Assembly (NCBI RefSeq): GCF_018889995.1
Contig: NZ_CP076547.1
Coordinates: 1,798,001-1,862,000, forward strand
From: Subtercola sp. PAMC28395
GTDB taxonomy: Bacteria > Actinomycetota > Actinomycetes > Actinomycetales > Microbacteriaceae
Direction of reading: 5' to 3'
DNA: 64,000 bases
Below the pieces are notes generated by a model that ran no database searches, was not told the DNA's origin, and worked only from the letters and a program-made list of their open reading frames with translations. This document shows, in pieces, positions 52,814 to 61,385 of this stretch. The position numbers were made by a program, and so were the translations under genes. The number at the start of each line of letters is the position of its first letter. The first letter of the stretch is position 1.

Positions 52814-53722
52814 GTGAGCCTGGACCAGCCGATCGGCGACTACCTGTCGTATCTGGAGTTCGAGCGCGCCTACTCGCCCAACACCGTCAGGGCATACGCC
52901 TCCGACCTCGCGAATCTGACAGCGTTCGCGCGCGAGCAGCAAGCCGACGAGCTGAGCCTCGAAATGCTGCGGGACTGGCTCTGGGAAGCATCGAACTCGG
53001 GGTTGTCGAAATCGACCCTCGCGAGGCGTTCGGCAACGGCGAAGAGCTTCTCGGCCTGGCTGGTGCGAACGAAGAGGGAGCCCTCCGACGCGGCAGCGCG
53101 ACTTCGGGCGCCTCGGGCCGATCGGTCGCTACCGAGGGTGCTCACCTCGCAGTCGATGAACGAGGTGTTCGCGCTTCTGGCAGAAAGGGCGGCCGAGGGC
53201 GACCCGATCGCCCTGCGGGATCACGCGATCGTGGAACTTCTGTACGCGTCGGCGCTTCGGGTATCTGAGCTCGTCGGTATCGATCCGGCAGACATCGACC
53301 ACGACAGGCGTACTGTACTGGTCACGGGGAAGGGATCGAAACAGCGAGTCGTGCCGTTCGGTACCCCAGCGCAGGATGCCGTCATCGCCTACCAGCGGCT
53401 CGGTCGACCACAGCTCGCGCTCAGGGCGGCTCAACCGGCGACCACGACGGCACTGTTCCTGAACACCCGCGGCACCCGCCTCGGTACGCGCTCGGTGTAT
53501 TCCTTGGTAGCGAGCCTGCTGCAGCGCTTCCCGGGATCGGGACCGGAGGGCCCGCACGCGTTCCGGCACACCGCGGCGACGCACCTGCTCGACGGAGGCG
53601 CCGATCTGCGGGCGGTGCAGGAGATGCTCGGTCATTCGAGCCTGGGCACGACGCAGATATACACGCACGTGACCACAGAACGCCTTCGCCAGACCTATCT
53701 CTCCGCTCACCCTCGAGCGTGA
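52814..53722 (+). CDS. xerC: Tyrosine recombinase XerC
   Basis: This 302-residue recombinase has the SAM-like core-binding domain (residues about 5-90) and a catalytic domain with Arg in ASALRVSELVGI, Lys in VTGKGSKQRVVPF, HAFRHTAATHLLDGG, LGHSSLGTTQIYTHV carrying the nucleophile Tyr. It resolves chromosome dimers at dif with XerD. The GTG at 52814 matches the family start; the frame is open further upstream in antisense-like sequence. Its last 300 bases overlap a convergent ORF. Confidence 0.93.
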   Translation: MSLDQPIGDYLSYLEFERAYSPNTVRAYASDLANLTAFAREQQADELSLEMLRDWLWEASNSGLSKSTLARRSATAKSFSAWLVRTKREPSDAAARLRAPRADRSLPRVLTSQSMNEVFALLAERAAEGDPIALRDHAIVELLYASALRVSELVGIDPADIDHDRRTVLVTGKGSKQRVVPFGTPAQDAVIAYQRLGRPQLALRAAQPATTTALFLNTRGTRLGTRSVYSLVASLLQRFPGSGPEGPHAFRHTAATHLLDGGADLRAVQEMLGHSSLGTTQIYTHVTTERLRQTYLSAHPRA

Positions 53723-54434
53723 CCGGAGACCGAACAGGCCCACCCACGATTCTGGCCGGCGTCTTGGCGCCTTCGCCGACTGCTGTCGAATCGATGGGCA
53801 GGAGCACGGCGCGTGGCAACCCCCCGATGAGGACACGCGGCGACACGTACGAGCCGTGCAGTCGTACGCCAAGGTGGAGACATGACGGGGCGCAATGCGA
53901 CGCCCCGCTGGAGAGCGCGCCGATGGGCGTGCCTGCGGTGACGGCCTGGCCGAGCACAACCGAGGCAGTCACAGGCTCCACTGTCGATATGAACCCTCCG
54001 TCGTGAGTGATCGACACCACCGGCCGGTCGACTACGACGCCGACGAACGAAACTCGCCCGTCGGCAACCGCCGTCACCTCAGAGCCCGGCTCTTGAGCCA
54101 GGTCGATGCCCCGGTGCCCCGCAGAATACCGGTCGAGCGGTGCAAGGAACTCCCGGATGATCAGCAGAGTGCCAGCGACAGGCCACCGCGCGCTCGCTGA
54201 CCCTGTGCCGACAGTTTCGGCCCCAACGGGTTCAGCCCCATCCATCACCGCTGTCGTTCCACCGGTTGCCGGCACCGACCTCTGGGACACTCCGGTGACC
54301 GGAGCCCGCCCCGCCTGCCCCTCTTGCGGCCCATCAACCGGCCAAACCATCGGACCGATAGCCGTCAGCCAGACAACCACCGGCACAAGCGCGTACACAC
54401 GCGCATGCAGCAACACGAGCATCCAGAATTTCAT
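53421..54434 (-). CDS. M23-family peptidase-like exported protein with a long antisense tail
   Basis: Residues about 1-35 form an N-terminal membrane/signal segment (LLHARVYALVPVVVWLTAIG). The LytM/M23 domain follows: HRGIDLAQEPGSEVTAVADG, SITHDGGFISTVEPV and CAPSCLHLGVRLHG, in the form common in actinobacteria where CLH replaces HxH. The domain should end near VLLPI, but the frame has no stop there and runs about 300 bases antisense into xerC, adding a tail rich in Arg, Pro and Ser. That tail may be translated or may reflect a lost stop. The ATG at 54434 is preferred over 54461. Confidence 0.75.
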   Translation of the reverse strand: MKFWMLVLLHARVYALVPVVVWLTAIGPMVWPVDGPQEGQAGRAPVTGVSQRSVPATGGTTAVMDGAEPVGAETVGTGSASARWPVAGTLLIIREFLAPLDRYSAGHRGIDLAQEPGSEVTAVADGRVSFVGVVVDRPVVSITHDGGFISTVEPVTASVVLGQAVTAGTPIGALSSGASHCAPSCLHLGVRLHGSYVSPRVLIGGLPRAVLLPIDSTAVGEGAKTPARIVGGPVRSPVTLEGERRDRSGEGVLWSRACISASCPGSNDRASPAPPADRRLRRAGASPRCAGTRAGPPVPIPGSAAAGSLPRNTPSAYRGGCRGCSGTVPSWSPVEPP

Positions 54435-54604
54435 AGGGACAGCATCGGCTGTCGCACGCAACCCCCTGACGCAATCCGATCGAACTGTGCAACATCGTGC
54501 GAAGATCGAAACTGTGAGGGAGACAACTTACAGCTGTGATCCTTCATGGGTAGTTCGATCGCGCAGTGCACGACGCGCGAGTCACACGTTCGAAGGGGCA
54601 CGAC

Positions 54605-56122
54605 ATGTCTGGGTCAGCTGGTACAACGGCGTCTGGTGAAACCGACAAGAACCTCCAGAAGAAACTCAATCGAAAAGTCATCGCACTCTCGGTTGCAGCG
54701 GCACTTGGCGGGTTCCTTTTCGGTTTCGATTCCTCTGTCATCAACGGGGCGGTCGACGCCATCAAGTCGGACTTCGGCCTCGAGGCGGTACCGCTTCTGA
54801 GCGGCTTCGTCGTCGCCTCGGCGCTGCTCGGCTGTGCAGTCGGTGCCTATTTCGCGGGCCGCCTGGCCGACCGCATGGGCCGCATCCCCGTCATGCTCAT
54901 CGGCGCCTCGCTCTTCCTCATCAGCTCCATCGGCTCGGCAGCAGCCTTTGCGGTCTGGGACCTCGTTCTCTGGCGGGTCCTCGGCGGCCTCGGCATCGGC
55001 ATCGCCTCGGTGATCGCCCCGGCCTATATCGCCGAGATCGCGCCGAAGGCCGTGCGTGGTGGCCTGGCCTCACTGCAGCAGCTCGCGATCACGCTCGGTA
55101 TCTTCGCCGCCCTGCTCTCTGACGCGATCCTTGCTAACGCAGCCGGTGACGCCAACAGCCCGCTGTGGTTCGGCGTCGATGCCTGGCGATGGATGTTCGT
55201 GGTCTGCGCAGTTCCCGCGATCGTGTACGGGCTGCTCGCCCTGCGCCTGCCTGAGTCTCCCCGCTTCCTTGCCGGCAAGGGCAAGAAGGAGGAGGCGAGA
55301 ACCGTTCTTGCGAGCGTGATGCCCACGACCCAGGTCGACGATGCCCTGCAGGAGATCGAGACCTCCCTTCGCGAAGACAAGGAGAACGCGCGCACCGCCT
55401 CGCTGAGGGGCAAGATGTTCGGTCTGCTGCCGGTCGTCTGGGTGGGCATCCTGCTGTCGATGTTCCAACAGCTCGTGGGCATCAACGTGATCTTCTACTA
55501 CTCCACGTCTCTGTGGGCGTCGGTCGGGTTCGACACCGGCAACCCGGGCACCTCGCTCACCATCTCGGTGATCACCTCGGTCGTCAACGTGGCAGTGACG
55601 TTCGTCGCCATCTTCTTCGTCGACAAGATCGGCAGGCGGCCGCTGCTGCTTGGCGGTTCGATCGGCATGTTCGTCTCGCTCGGAGTCATGGCGCTCTCGT
55701 TCGGCCAATCCCAGCTCGTCAACGGAACGCCGCAACTGCCGGGAGCATGGGGCCCGATCGCCCTCGTCGCCGCCAACCTGTTCGTCATCTCGTTCGGCGC
55801 CACCTGGGGCCCGCTCGTCTGGGTGCTGCTCGGCGAGATCTTCCCCAACCGCATCCGCGGCAAGGCACTCGGCATCGCGGCGGCAGCCCAATGGCTCACG
55901 AACTTCGCCATCACCGAGACCTTCCCGGCGCTGTCGGCGTTCTCGCTCACCTTCACCTACGGTATGTACGCGTTCTTCGCCCTGGTGTCGTTCTTCTTCG
56001 TGTTCTTCGCGGTGCCAGAGACGAAGGGGCGTTCACTCGAGAGTATGGATGGCCTGAAGGTCGATCGCGGCGGGCGAGCTGCCAAGGCGGCGGCACTCCG
56101 TGCCGAAGCTTCTCCCTCCTGA
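54605..56122 (+). CDS. Sugar porter-family MFS transporter
   Basis: This 505-residue protein has twelve predicted helices and sugar-porter motifs: GFLFGFDSSVINGAV, AGRLADRMGRIP, LPESPRFLAGKG, the loop DKIGRRPLLLGG and VPETKGRSLESM at the end. It probably imports a hexose or pentose by proton symport. The ATG at 54605 fits the family; a longer start at 54566 is possible. It may serve the sugar genes elsewhere in the window but is not linked to them. Confidence 0.93.
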   Translation: MSGSAGTTASGETDKNLQKKLNRKVIALSVAAALGGFLFGFDSSVINGAVDAIKSDFGLEAVPLLSGFVVASALLGCAVGAYFAGRLADRMGRIPVMLIGASLFLISSIGSAAAFAVWDLVLWRVLGGLGIGIASVIAPAYIAEIAPKAVRGGLASLQQLAITLGIFAALLSDAILANAAGDANSPLWFGVDAWRWMFVVCAVPAIVYGLLALRLPESPRFLAGKGKKEEARTVLASVMPTTQVDDALQEIETSLREDKENARTASLRGKMFGLLPVVWVGILLSMFQQLVGINVIFYYSTSLWASVGFDTGNPGTSLTISVITSVVNVAVTFVAIFFVDKIGRRPLLLGGSIGMFVSLGVMALSFGQSQLVNGTPQLPGAWGPIALVAANLFVISFGATWGPLVWVLLGEIFPNRIRGKALGIAAAAQWLTNFAITETFPALSAFSLTFTYGMYAFFALVSFFFVFFAVPETKGRSLESMDGLKVDRGGRAAKAAALRAEASPS

Positions 56123-56429
56123 TCGGTCTCAGAGAGGCATCCTGGCACGGCCCGCACGGGCCTGCCCTGCGCGGTGCTATCATGGACGGAGCACCGCGCT
56201 TTGTCGTGGTGACTACGCGTGCCATTCGGCCGCCAGATCCATTCGGTCTCTGACCTTCTGTACTGATCCAGGCTCATTCTGCTGGGTTCAACGGGGAGTC
56301 GGGGCGGTTCTGTGCCGGGCACCAGGAGCGCCGATCATCCGATCGCTGCTGAAAACCGATTTGGCCTGACCAGTTCTGCGTGCCCTCCGGGCGTGCACGG
56401 CGGCGGGCCTTGGAACAGGAGAACGGCTC
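56123..56429. other. Intergenic region between the transporter and rpsB
   Basis: Apart from the terminator hairpin at 56167-56200, the stretch should carry the rpsB promoter and leader. No clear -10/-35 pair or structured leader was found by eye. Confidence 0.4.
56167..56200 (+). terminator. Terminator hairpin after the sugar transporter
   Basis: GCGCGGTGCT (56167-56176) pairs perfectly with AGCACCGCGC (56188-56197) across an 11-base loop, followed by TTT. This fits a short-tailed intrinsic terminator 45 bp after the stop. Confidence 0.65.
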
Positions 56430-57356
56430 ATGGCCGTCGTAACGATTCGCCAGCTGCTCGACAGCGGCGTGCACTTCGGGCACCAGACCCGCCGTTGGAA
56501 CCCGAAGATGAAGCGATTCATCTTCACCGAGCGTTCCGGCATCTACATCATCGACCTGCAGCAGTCGCTTGGCTTCATCGACAAGGCCTACGACTTCGTG
56601 AAGGAGACGGTCGCCCACGGCGGCACGATTCTCTTCGTCGGCACCAAGAAGCAGGCGCAGGAAGCGATCGCCGAGCAGGCGACCCGCGTGGGCCAGCCCT
56701 ACGTCAACCAGCGCTGGCTCGGTGGGCTTCTCACGAACTTCCAGACGGTCTCGAAGCGTCTTGCCCGTATGAAGGAGCTCGAGGAGCTCGACTTCGAAGA
56801 CACCGCCAAGAGCGGTTTCACGAAGAAAGAGCTGCTCATCAAGAAGCGCGAGCTCGACAAGCTGCACAAGAGCCTCGGCGGTATTCGCAACCTGACGAAG
56901 ACCCCGTCGGCTCTCTGGGTTGTCGACACCAAGAAGGAGCACCTCGCGATCGACGAGGCGAAGAAGCTCGGCATCCCCGTGATCGGTATTCTCGACACGA
57001 ACTGCGACCCCGACGAAGTCACCTACCCGATCCCGGGTAACGACGACGCGATCCGTTCGGTCGGCCTGCTGACCCGCATCATCGCCGACGCCGCAGCTGA
57101 GGGCCTGATCCAGCGCCACCAGAAGCCCGAAGAGGCCGGCAATGTCTCGGCTGTCGAGCCGCTGGCCGAGTGGGAGCGCGAGCTTCTCGAGGCTTCTGCT
57201 GTCGAGCTGGCCGTCGATGAGACTCTTGTCGCCGAGACCCTCGTAGAAGAGGCTCTGACCTCAGACGCCGTCTCTCCTGAGGTCGCCGCTGAGGCTGTCG
57301 TCGAGGCAGTCGTTGCCGCGGTCGAAGCTGAAGAGATCATCGAAGAAGCCGAGTAA
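56430..57356 (+). CDS. rpsB: 30S ribosomal protein S2
   Basis: This 308-residue protein has the S2 core ([75 protein letters not shown]) and an acidic Glu/Val/Ala-rich tail of about 60 residues typical of actinobacterial S2. AGGAGAACGGCTC precedes the ATG. It is followed by tsf, as usual. Confidence 0.98.
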   Translation: MAVVTIRQLLDSGVHFGHQTRRWNPKMKRFIFTERSGIYIIDLQQSLGFIDKAYDFVKETVAHGGTILFVGTKKQAQEAIAEQATRVGQPYVNQRWLGGLLTNFQTVSKRLARMKELEELDFEDTAKSGFTKKELLIKKRELDKLHKSLGGIRNLTKTPSALWVVDTKKEHLAIDEAKKLGIPVIGILDTNCDPDEVTYPIPGNDDAIRSVGLLTRIIADAAAEGLIQRHQKPEEAGNVSAVEPLAEWERELLEASAVELAVDETLVAETLVEEALTSDAVSPEVAAEAVVEAVVAAVEAEEIIEEAE

Positions 57357-57377
57357 CTCGTAACCCGTTTGAACCAT

Positions 57378-57405
57378 GCTGTGCCCGGGGAGACTCGGGC
57401 ACAGC
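57378..57405 (+). terminator. Attenuator-like hairpin between rpsB and tsf
   Basis: GCTGTGCCCG pairs perfectly with CGGGCACAGC over ten bases around an eight-base loop; ACTTTAGC follows. It may partly terminate rpsB transcripts or stabilise the rpsB mRNA end, setting the S2 to EF-Ts ratio. Confidence 0.55.
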
Positions 57406-57431
57406 ACTTTAGCTAGGAGTAATGAAGCACT

Positions 57432-58259
57432 ATGGCAAATTTCAACGTTGCCGACGTTAAGATTCTGCGCGACCGCCTGGGCGCTGGAATGGTAGACAGC
57501 AAGAACGCTCTGGTCGAAGCCGATGGAGACATCGACAAGGCCATCGAGATCCTGCGCCTCAAGGGCCAGAAGGGCGTCGCCAAGCGCGAGGGCCGTGCCA
57601 CCAGTGAGGGCCTCGTCGCCGCTCAGGAGTCCGGAACGACCGCCACGCTCATCGAACTCGCCTGCGAGACGGACTTCGTCGCGAAGAACCAGAAGTTCAT
57701 CGACCTGAGCGAGAAGGTCCTGGCAGCCGTTGTTGCAGCCGGCGCCTCTAGCGTCGAAGAGGCGCTTGCCGCTCCTGCAGGATCACAGACCGTCGCAGAG
57801 GCGATCTCCGACGAAGCTGCAATCCTCGGCGAGAAGATCGAACTGCGTCGCGTTGCCCAGGTGACCGGCGAGCACTTTGCCATCTACCTGCACCGCACCA
57901 GCAAGGACCTTCCCCCGCAGGTCGGCGTGATCGTCGGCTACAGCGGTTCAGACGCCGAGACTGCGCGCAGCATCGCGCAGCACATCTCGTTCGCCAACCC
58001 CGAGTACCTGACCCGCGACGACGTTCCGGCCGATGCAGTCGAGGCTGAGCGCAAGATCGTGACGGAGATCGCCGAGAACGAGGGCAAGCCCGCTGCGGCC
58101 CTGCCCAAGATCATTGAAGGTCGCCTGACCGGCTTCTTCAAGCAGGTCGCCCTGCTCGACCAGGACTACGCCAAGGACAACAAGCAGTCCGTTGCCAAGG
58201 TGCTGTCGGAATCCGGCCTGACCGTGTCGGGTTTCGCCCGATTCAAGGTCGGCGCATAA
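57432..58259 (+). CDS. tsf: Elongation factor Ts
   Basis: This 275-residue protein has NVADVKILRDRLGAGMVDSK, the N-terminal UBA-like domain, and the core TLIELACETDFVAKNQKF that carries the TDFV motif contacting EF-Tu. EF-Ts exchanges GDP for GTP on EF-Tu. TAGGAGT lies upstream of the ATG. A strong terminator follows. Confidence 0.98.
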   Translation: MANFNVADVKILRDRLGAGMVDSKNALVEADGDIDKAIEILRLKGQKGVAKREGRATSEGLVAAQESGTTATLIELACETDFVAKNQKFIDLSEKVLAAVVAAGASSVEEALAAPAGSQTVAEAISDEAAILGEKIELRRVAQVTGEHFAIYLHRTSKDLPPQVGVIVGYSGSDAETARSIAQHISFANPEYLTRDDVPADAVEAERKIVTEIAENEGKPAAALPKIIEGRLTGFFKQVALLDQDYAKDNKQSVAKVLSESGLTVSGFARFKVGA

Positions 58260-58280
58260 CGCTCCCGCATCTGGCAGGCA

Positions 58281-58310
58281 AAAAGGGGCAGCTTCGGCTG
58301 CCCCTTTTTT
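58281..58310 (+). terminator. Rho-independent terminator after tsf
   Basis: AAAAGGGGCAGC-TTCG-GCTGCCCC is followed by TTTTTT: a perfect GC stem with a tetraloop and a T run. Confidence 0.95.
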
Positions 58311-58379
58311 GTACCCGAAAGAGGGGCAAGGAATTACCGGTAGCCTGAACAACGGAAGTGACGAAGGGAAATCCACACG

Positions 58380-59105
58380 ATGAACGAATCGACCGGAAAA
58401 CGACGGGTTCTGCTCAAGCTTTCGGGGGAGGCCTTCGGTGGCGGTTCACTCGGAGTCAATCCTGATGTGGTCGGCGCACTCGCGAGGGAGATCGCCGAAG
58501 CAGCAAAATCCGTCGAGATCGCCATCGTTGTCGGTGGTGGCAACTTCTTCCGGGGTGCGGAGCTCAGCCAGCGGGGCATGGACAGGGGCCGCGCCGACTA
58601 CATGGGCATGCTCGGCACTGTGATGAACGCCCTCGCGCTCCAGGACTTCCTCGAACAGGCTGGCGCCGCCACTCGCGTGCAGTCGGCCATCTCGATGACC
58701 CAGGTCGCCGAGCCCTACATTCCGAGGCGTGCCGAGCGCCACCTCGAAAAGGGGAGGGTCGTCATCTTCGGTGCCGGGGCAGGCTTGCCCTACTTCTCGA
58801 CCGACACCGTTGCTGCCCAGCGTGCACTGGAGATCGGCGCCGATGTCGTGCTGGTCGCCAAGAACGGCGTCGACGGCGTCTACGACTCTGACCCCCGCAC
58901 CAACCCCGACGCCAAGAAGATCGACCGACTCACCTACCTCGACGCGCTGCAGCGCGAACTGAAGGTCGTCGATTCGACGGCGTTCAGCCTCTGCATGGAC
59001 AACCGGATGCCGATGGTCGTCTTCGGAATGGAGCCGCACGGCAACGTGACGCGCGCGATCCTCGGAGAAGAGATCGGCACACTGGTGCACACCTCGCACG
59101 CGTAG
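58380..59105 (+). CDS. pyrH: Uridylate kinase
   Basis: This 241-residue UMP kinase has [29 protein letters not shown], the [16 protein letters not shown] region, and [20 protein letters not shown]. It phosphorylates UMP to UDP. The ATG begins after the tsf terminator, so pyrH-frr-cdsA forms a new transcription unit. Confidence 0.97.
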   Translation: MNESTGKRRVLLKLSGEAFGGGSLGVNPDVVGALAREIAEAAKSVEIAIVVGGGNFFRGAELSQRGMDRGRADYMGMLGTVMNALALQDFLEQAGAATRVQSAISMTQVAEPYIPRRAERHLEKGRVVIFGAGAGLPYFSTDTVAAQRALEIGADVVLVAKNGVDGVYDSDPRTNPDAKKIDRLTYLDALQRELKVVDSTAFSLCMDNRMPMVVFGMEPHGNVTRAILGEEIGTLVHTSHA

Positions 59106-59178
59106 AGATGTCACGGGGCGTCTGCCCAGCCATCCACTGCGATTGACAGTAAACTGAGCCGAGAAATAAGGAGTTGCC

Positions 59179-59733
59179 GTGATTGCCGATGTACTGTCTG
59201 ACGCCGCTGAGCGAATGAGAAAAGCCCTCGAGGCCACCAAAGAGGACTTCTCGACCGTCCGCACCGGCCGGGCCAACCCCGCCCTCTTCCAGAAGGTTCT
59301 GGTCGACTACTACGGTTCACCCACTCCGCTCTCGCAGCTGGCGTCGATGCAGAACCCCGAAGCCCGCACGATCATCGTCACCCCGTACGACAAGGGTGCA
59401 CTCCGTGATATCGAGCAGGCACTGCGCGACATGCCGAACCTGGGCGCCAACCCCACGAACGACGGCAACATCATCCGCGTGACGCTGCCCGACCTCACCG
59501 AAGAACGCCGCAAGGAATTCGTCAAGGTGGTCAAGGTCAAGGCCGAAGACGGCAAGATCTCTGTGCGCAACATCCGTCGCAAGGCCAAAGACGAATTGGA
59601 TGCCCTGAAGAGCGAAGTCGGTGACGACGAGGTTGCCCGGGCAGAGAAGGAGCTCGAGGCGAACACGAAGTCCACCGTCGATGCCATCGACGATGCTCTG
59701 AAGCGCAAAGAGACCGAGCTGCTGGAAATCTAG
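59179..59733 (+). CDS. frr: Ribosome-recycling factor
   Basis: This 184-residue protein has [40 protein letters not shown] and a three-helix bundle ending in [10 protein letters not shown]. With EF-G it splits post-termination ribosomes. The GTG start has AAGGAG upstream. Confidence 0.97.
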   Translation: MIADVLSDAAERMRKALEATKEDFSTVRTGRANPALFQKVLVDYYGSPTPLSQLASMQNPEARTIIVTPYDKGALRDIEQALRDMPNLGANPTNDGNIIRVTLPDLTEERRKEFVKVVKVKAEDGKISVRNIRRKAKDELDALKSEVGDDEVARAEKELEANTKSTVDAIDDALKRKETELLEI

Positions 59734-59744
59734 GCGTACCAGAC

Positions 59745-60701
59745 GTGACAGAAGATTCGCGCGAGGGCAGGCCCGGTCGGCCGAGGCGATCGCCCCAGGG
59801 CATCACCCGGGCCGAGCTCGAAGAGCGGGTTCGTGCAAGGCGCGAGCAGTTCGAAGAGGCCAATGAGAAGATCACGGCGCGCACGGGCCGCAACCTCATC
59901 CCGGCCATTGCCATCGGCCTCGGCCTCGGCGGCACCATGCTGGTCAGCCTTCTGTTCTTCAATCTGATCTTCTTCATCTTCGTCGGTCTCCTCGTGTGCG
60001 TCACCGCAGCCGAACTCGTGCAGGCACTGCGCCGTTCAGGTCGCACGGTGCCGCTCATCCCGACAATCGCCTCCGGGGCAGCGGTTTCCGCAGCCGCCTA
60101 CTTCTTCGGCGCTTCGGCGCAGTGGCTCGTTCTTCTTGTCGGCGCAGCCGTGGTGTGCGTGTGGCGCATTGTCATGCTCGCAAGCCGGAGTCACCGGGGC
60201 TCGGTGCAATCCGTTGTGCGTGACCTCTCGGCCGGTCTCCTGGTGCAGGGCTACGTCGTCTTTCTCGGGAGCATCTCGCTTCTTCTCGTCGTGCAACCCG
60301 GCGGCCAGTGGTGGGTGCTCAGCTTCATGCTCATCGTCGTCTGCGTCGACACCGGCGCGTATGTGGCGGGCCTGAACTTCGGCAAGCACCCGATGGCACC
60401 GCGCATCAGCCCGAAGAAGACCTGGGAGGGTCTTGCAGGCGCTGCAATAACGGCGCTGGTTGCTGGTGTGCTGCTCTCGGTCTTCCTGCTGCAGGAACCC
60501 GTGTGGTTCGGGCTCCTCCTGGGGGCGGTGATCACCGTCACCGCGACGTTCGGCGACCTTGCGGAGTCCCTGCTCAAACGTGACATGGGTATCAAAGACA
60601 TGAGCACCTGGTTGCCGGGGCACGGCGGCTTTCTCGACCGCCTCGATTCGATGCTGCCCTCGGCAGCAGCGGCGTACGTGCTCTTCATCGTCTTCGCCTG
60701 A
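59745..60701 (+). CDS. cdsA: Phosphatidate cytidylyltransferase
   Basis: This 318-residue membrane protein has about eight hydrophobic segments and the CTP-transferase signature near the C-terminus: MAPRISPKKTWEGLAGA, then TFGDLAESLLKRDMGIKD and WLPGHGGFLDRLDSM. It makes CDP-diacylglycerol for phospholipid synthesis. An N-terminal charged extension of about 50 residues precedes the first helix. The start is GTG, 11 bp after frr. Confidence 0.95.
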   Translation: MTEDSREGRPGRPRRSPQGITRAELEERVRARREQFEEANEKITARTGRNLIPAIAIGLGLGGTMLVSLLFFNLIFFIFVGLLVCVTAAELVQALRRSGRTVPLIPTIASGAAVSAAAYFFGASAQWLVLLVGAAVVCVWRIVMLASRSHRGSVQSVVRDLSAGLLVQGYVVFLGSISLLLVVQPGGQWWVLSFMLIVVCVDTGAYVAGLNFGKHPMAPRISPKKTWEGLAGAAITALVAGVLLSVFLLQEPVWFGLLLGAVITVTATFGDLAESLLKRDMGIKDMSTWLPGHGGFLDRLDSMLPSAAAAYVLFIVFA

Positions 60702-60768
60702 GAGGCACCCTGTGCGTCCACTCGGCTGGCTGTCAGCGTAACGGGCCAAGTATTGGCACAATGGTCGA

Positions 60769-61332
60769 GTGAGCCAATCCTTTCCCCTCAGCCGCAAGTC
60801 GGCTCTGGGCTACAACATCGATGAAGTCGAGGGATTTCTCGCCCGTGCCCGAAAGGCGTACGAGGCCCAGGCCGAGCTGAACCCTGCCGATTCTGCCGAG
60901 ACGGATTCGACGAGCATCCGGCGAGCGAGCTTCGGGCTGCAAAAGGGCGGCTACTCGCCTGCCCACGTCGATGCGGCGCTGGAGCGCCTCGAAGATGCCT
61001 TCGTCGCCCGCGAGCGTGCGCGGGCAAAGCACGAGATCGGTGACGAGGCGTGGTTCACGCGCAGCAGGGAGCGGGCCCGCGAGATCGTCGCGCGTCTCGA
61101 ACGCGCAGACGGCCACAAGTTCGCCCGAGCGAATGTTCTCACCGGCGGGTACAACCGCGATGACGTCGACGCTTTCTGCGACACCCTCATCGCATACTTC
61201 CGCTCGGGCGCGAACGTCACGGTGGCGGATGTTCGGGGTGTCGTGTTCCGCCCGAAGCTGGGCGGCTACAGCGAGGTGCAGGTCGACCTGGTGCTCGACG
61301 CCGTCGTCGACGTGATGCTCGCCGTTCGTTGA
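60769..61332 (+). CDS. DivIVA-domain protein with repeated motif
   Basis: This 187-residue protein has three copies of the DivIVA-type short motif: GYNIDEVEGFLARAR, GGYSPAHVDAALERLEDAF and GGYNRDDVDAFCDTL, with a fourth like GGYSEVQVDLVLDAV at the end. The copies suggest peptide binding or self-assembly at the membrane, as in the DivIVA fold, rather than the long coiled coil of Wag31. It is often found near cdsA in Actinobacteria. Function unknown. The start is GTG. Confidence 0.8.
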   Translation: MSQSFPLSRKSALGYNIDEVEGFLARARKAYEAQAELNPADSAETDSTSIRRASFGLQKGGYSPAHVDAALERLEDAFVARERARAKHEIGDEAWFTRSRERAREIVARLERADGHKFARANVLTGGYNRDDVDAFCDTLIAYFRSGANVTVADVRGVVFRPKLGGYSEVQVDLVLDAVVDVMLAVR

Positions 61333-61385
61333 CGCGCAGTTCGCTGAGGACCTGACCGATCCCCGTCACTCGCTAAGCTGACGGC

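Noticed and set aside
53740..54434. Apparent loss of catalytic His residues in the M23 protein (CLH instead of HxH)
   Set aside because: This form is common among actinobacterial M23-type proteins, so it is a subfamily trait rather than local decay.
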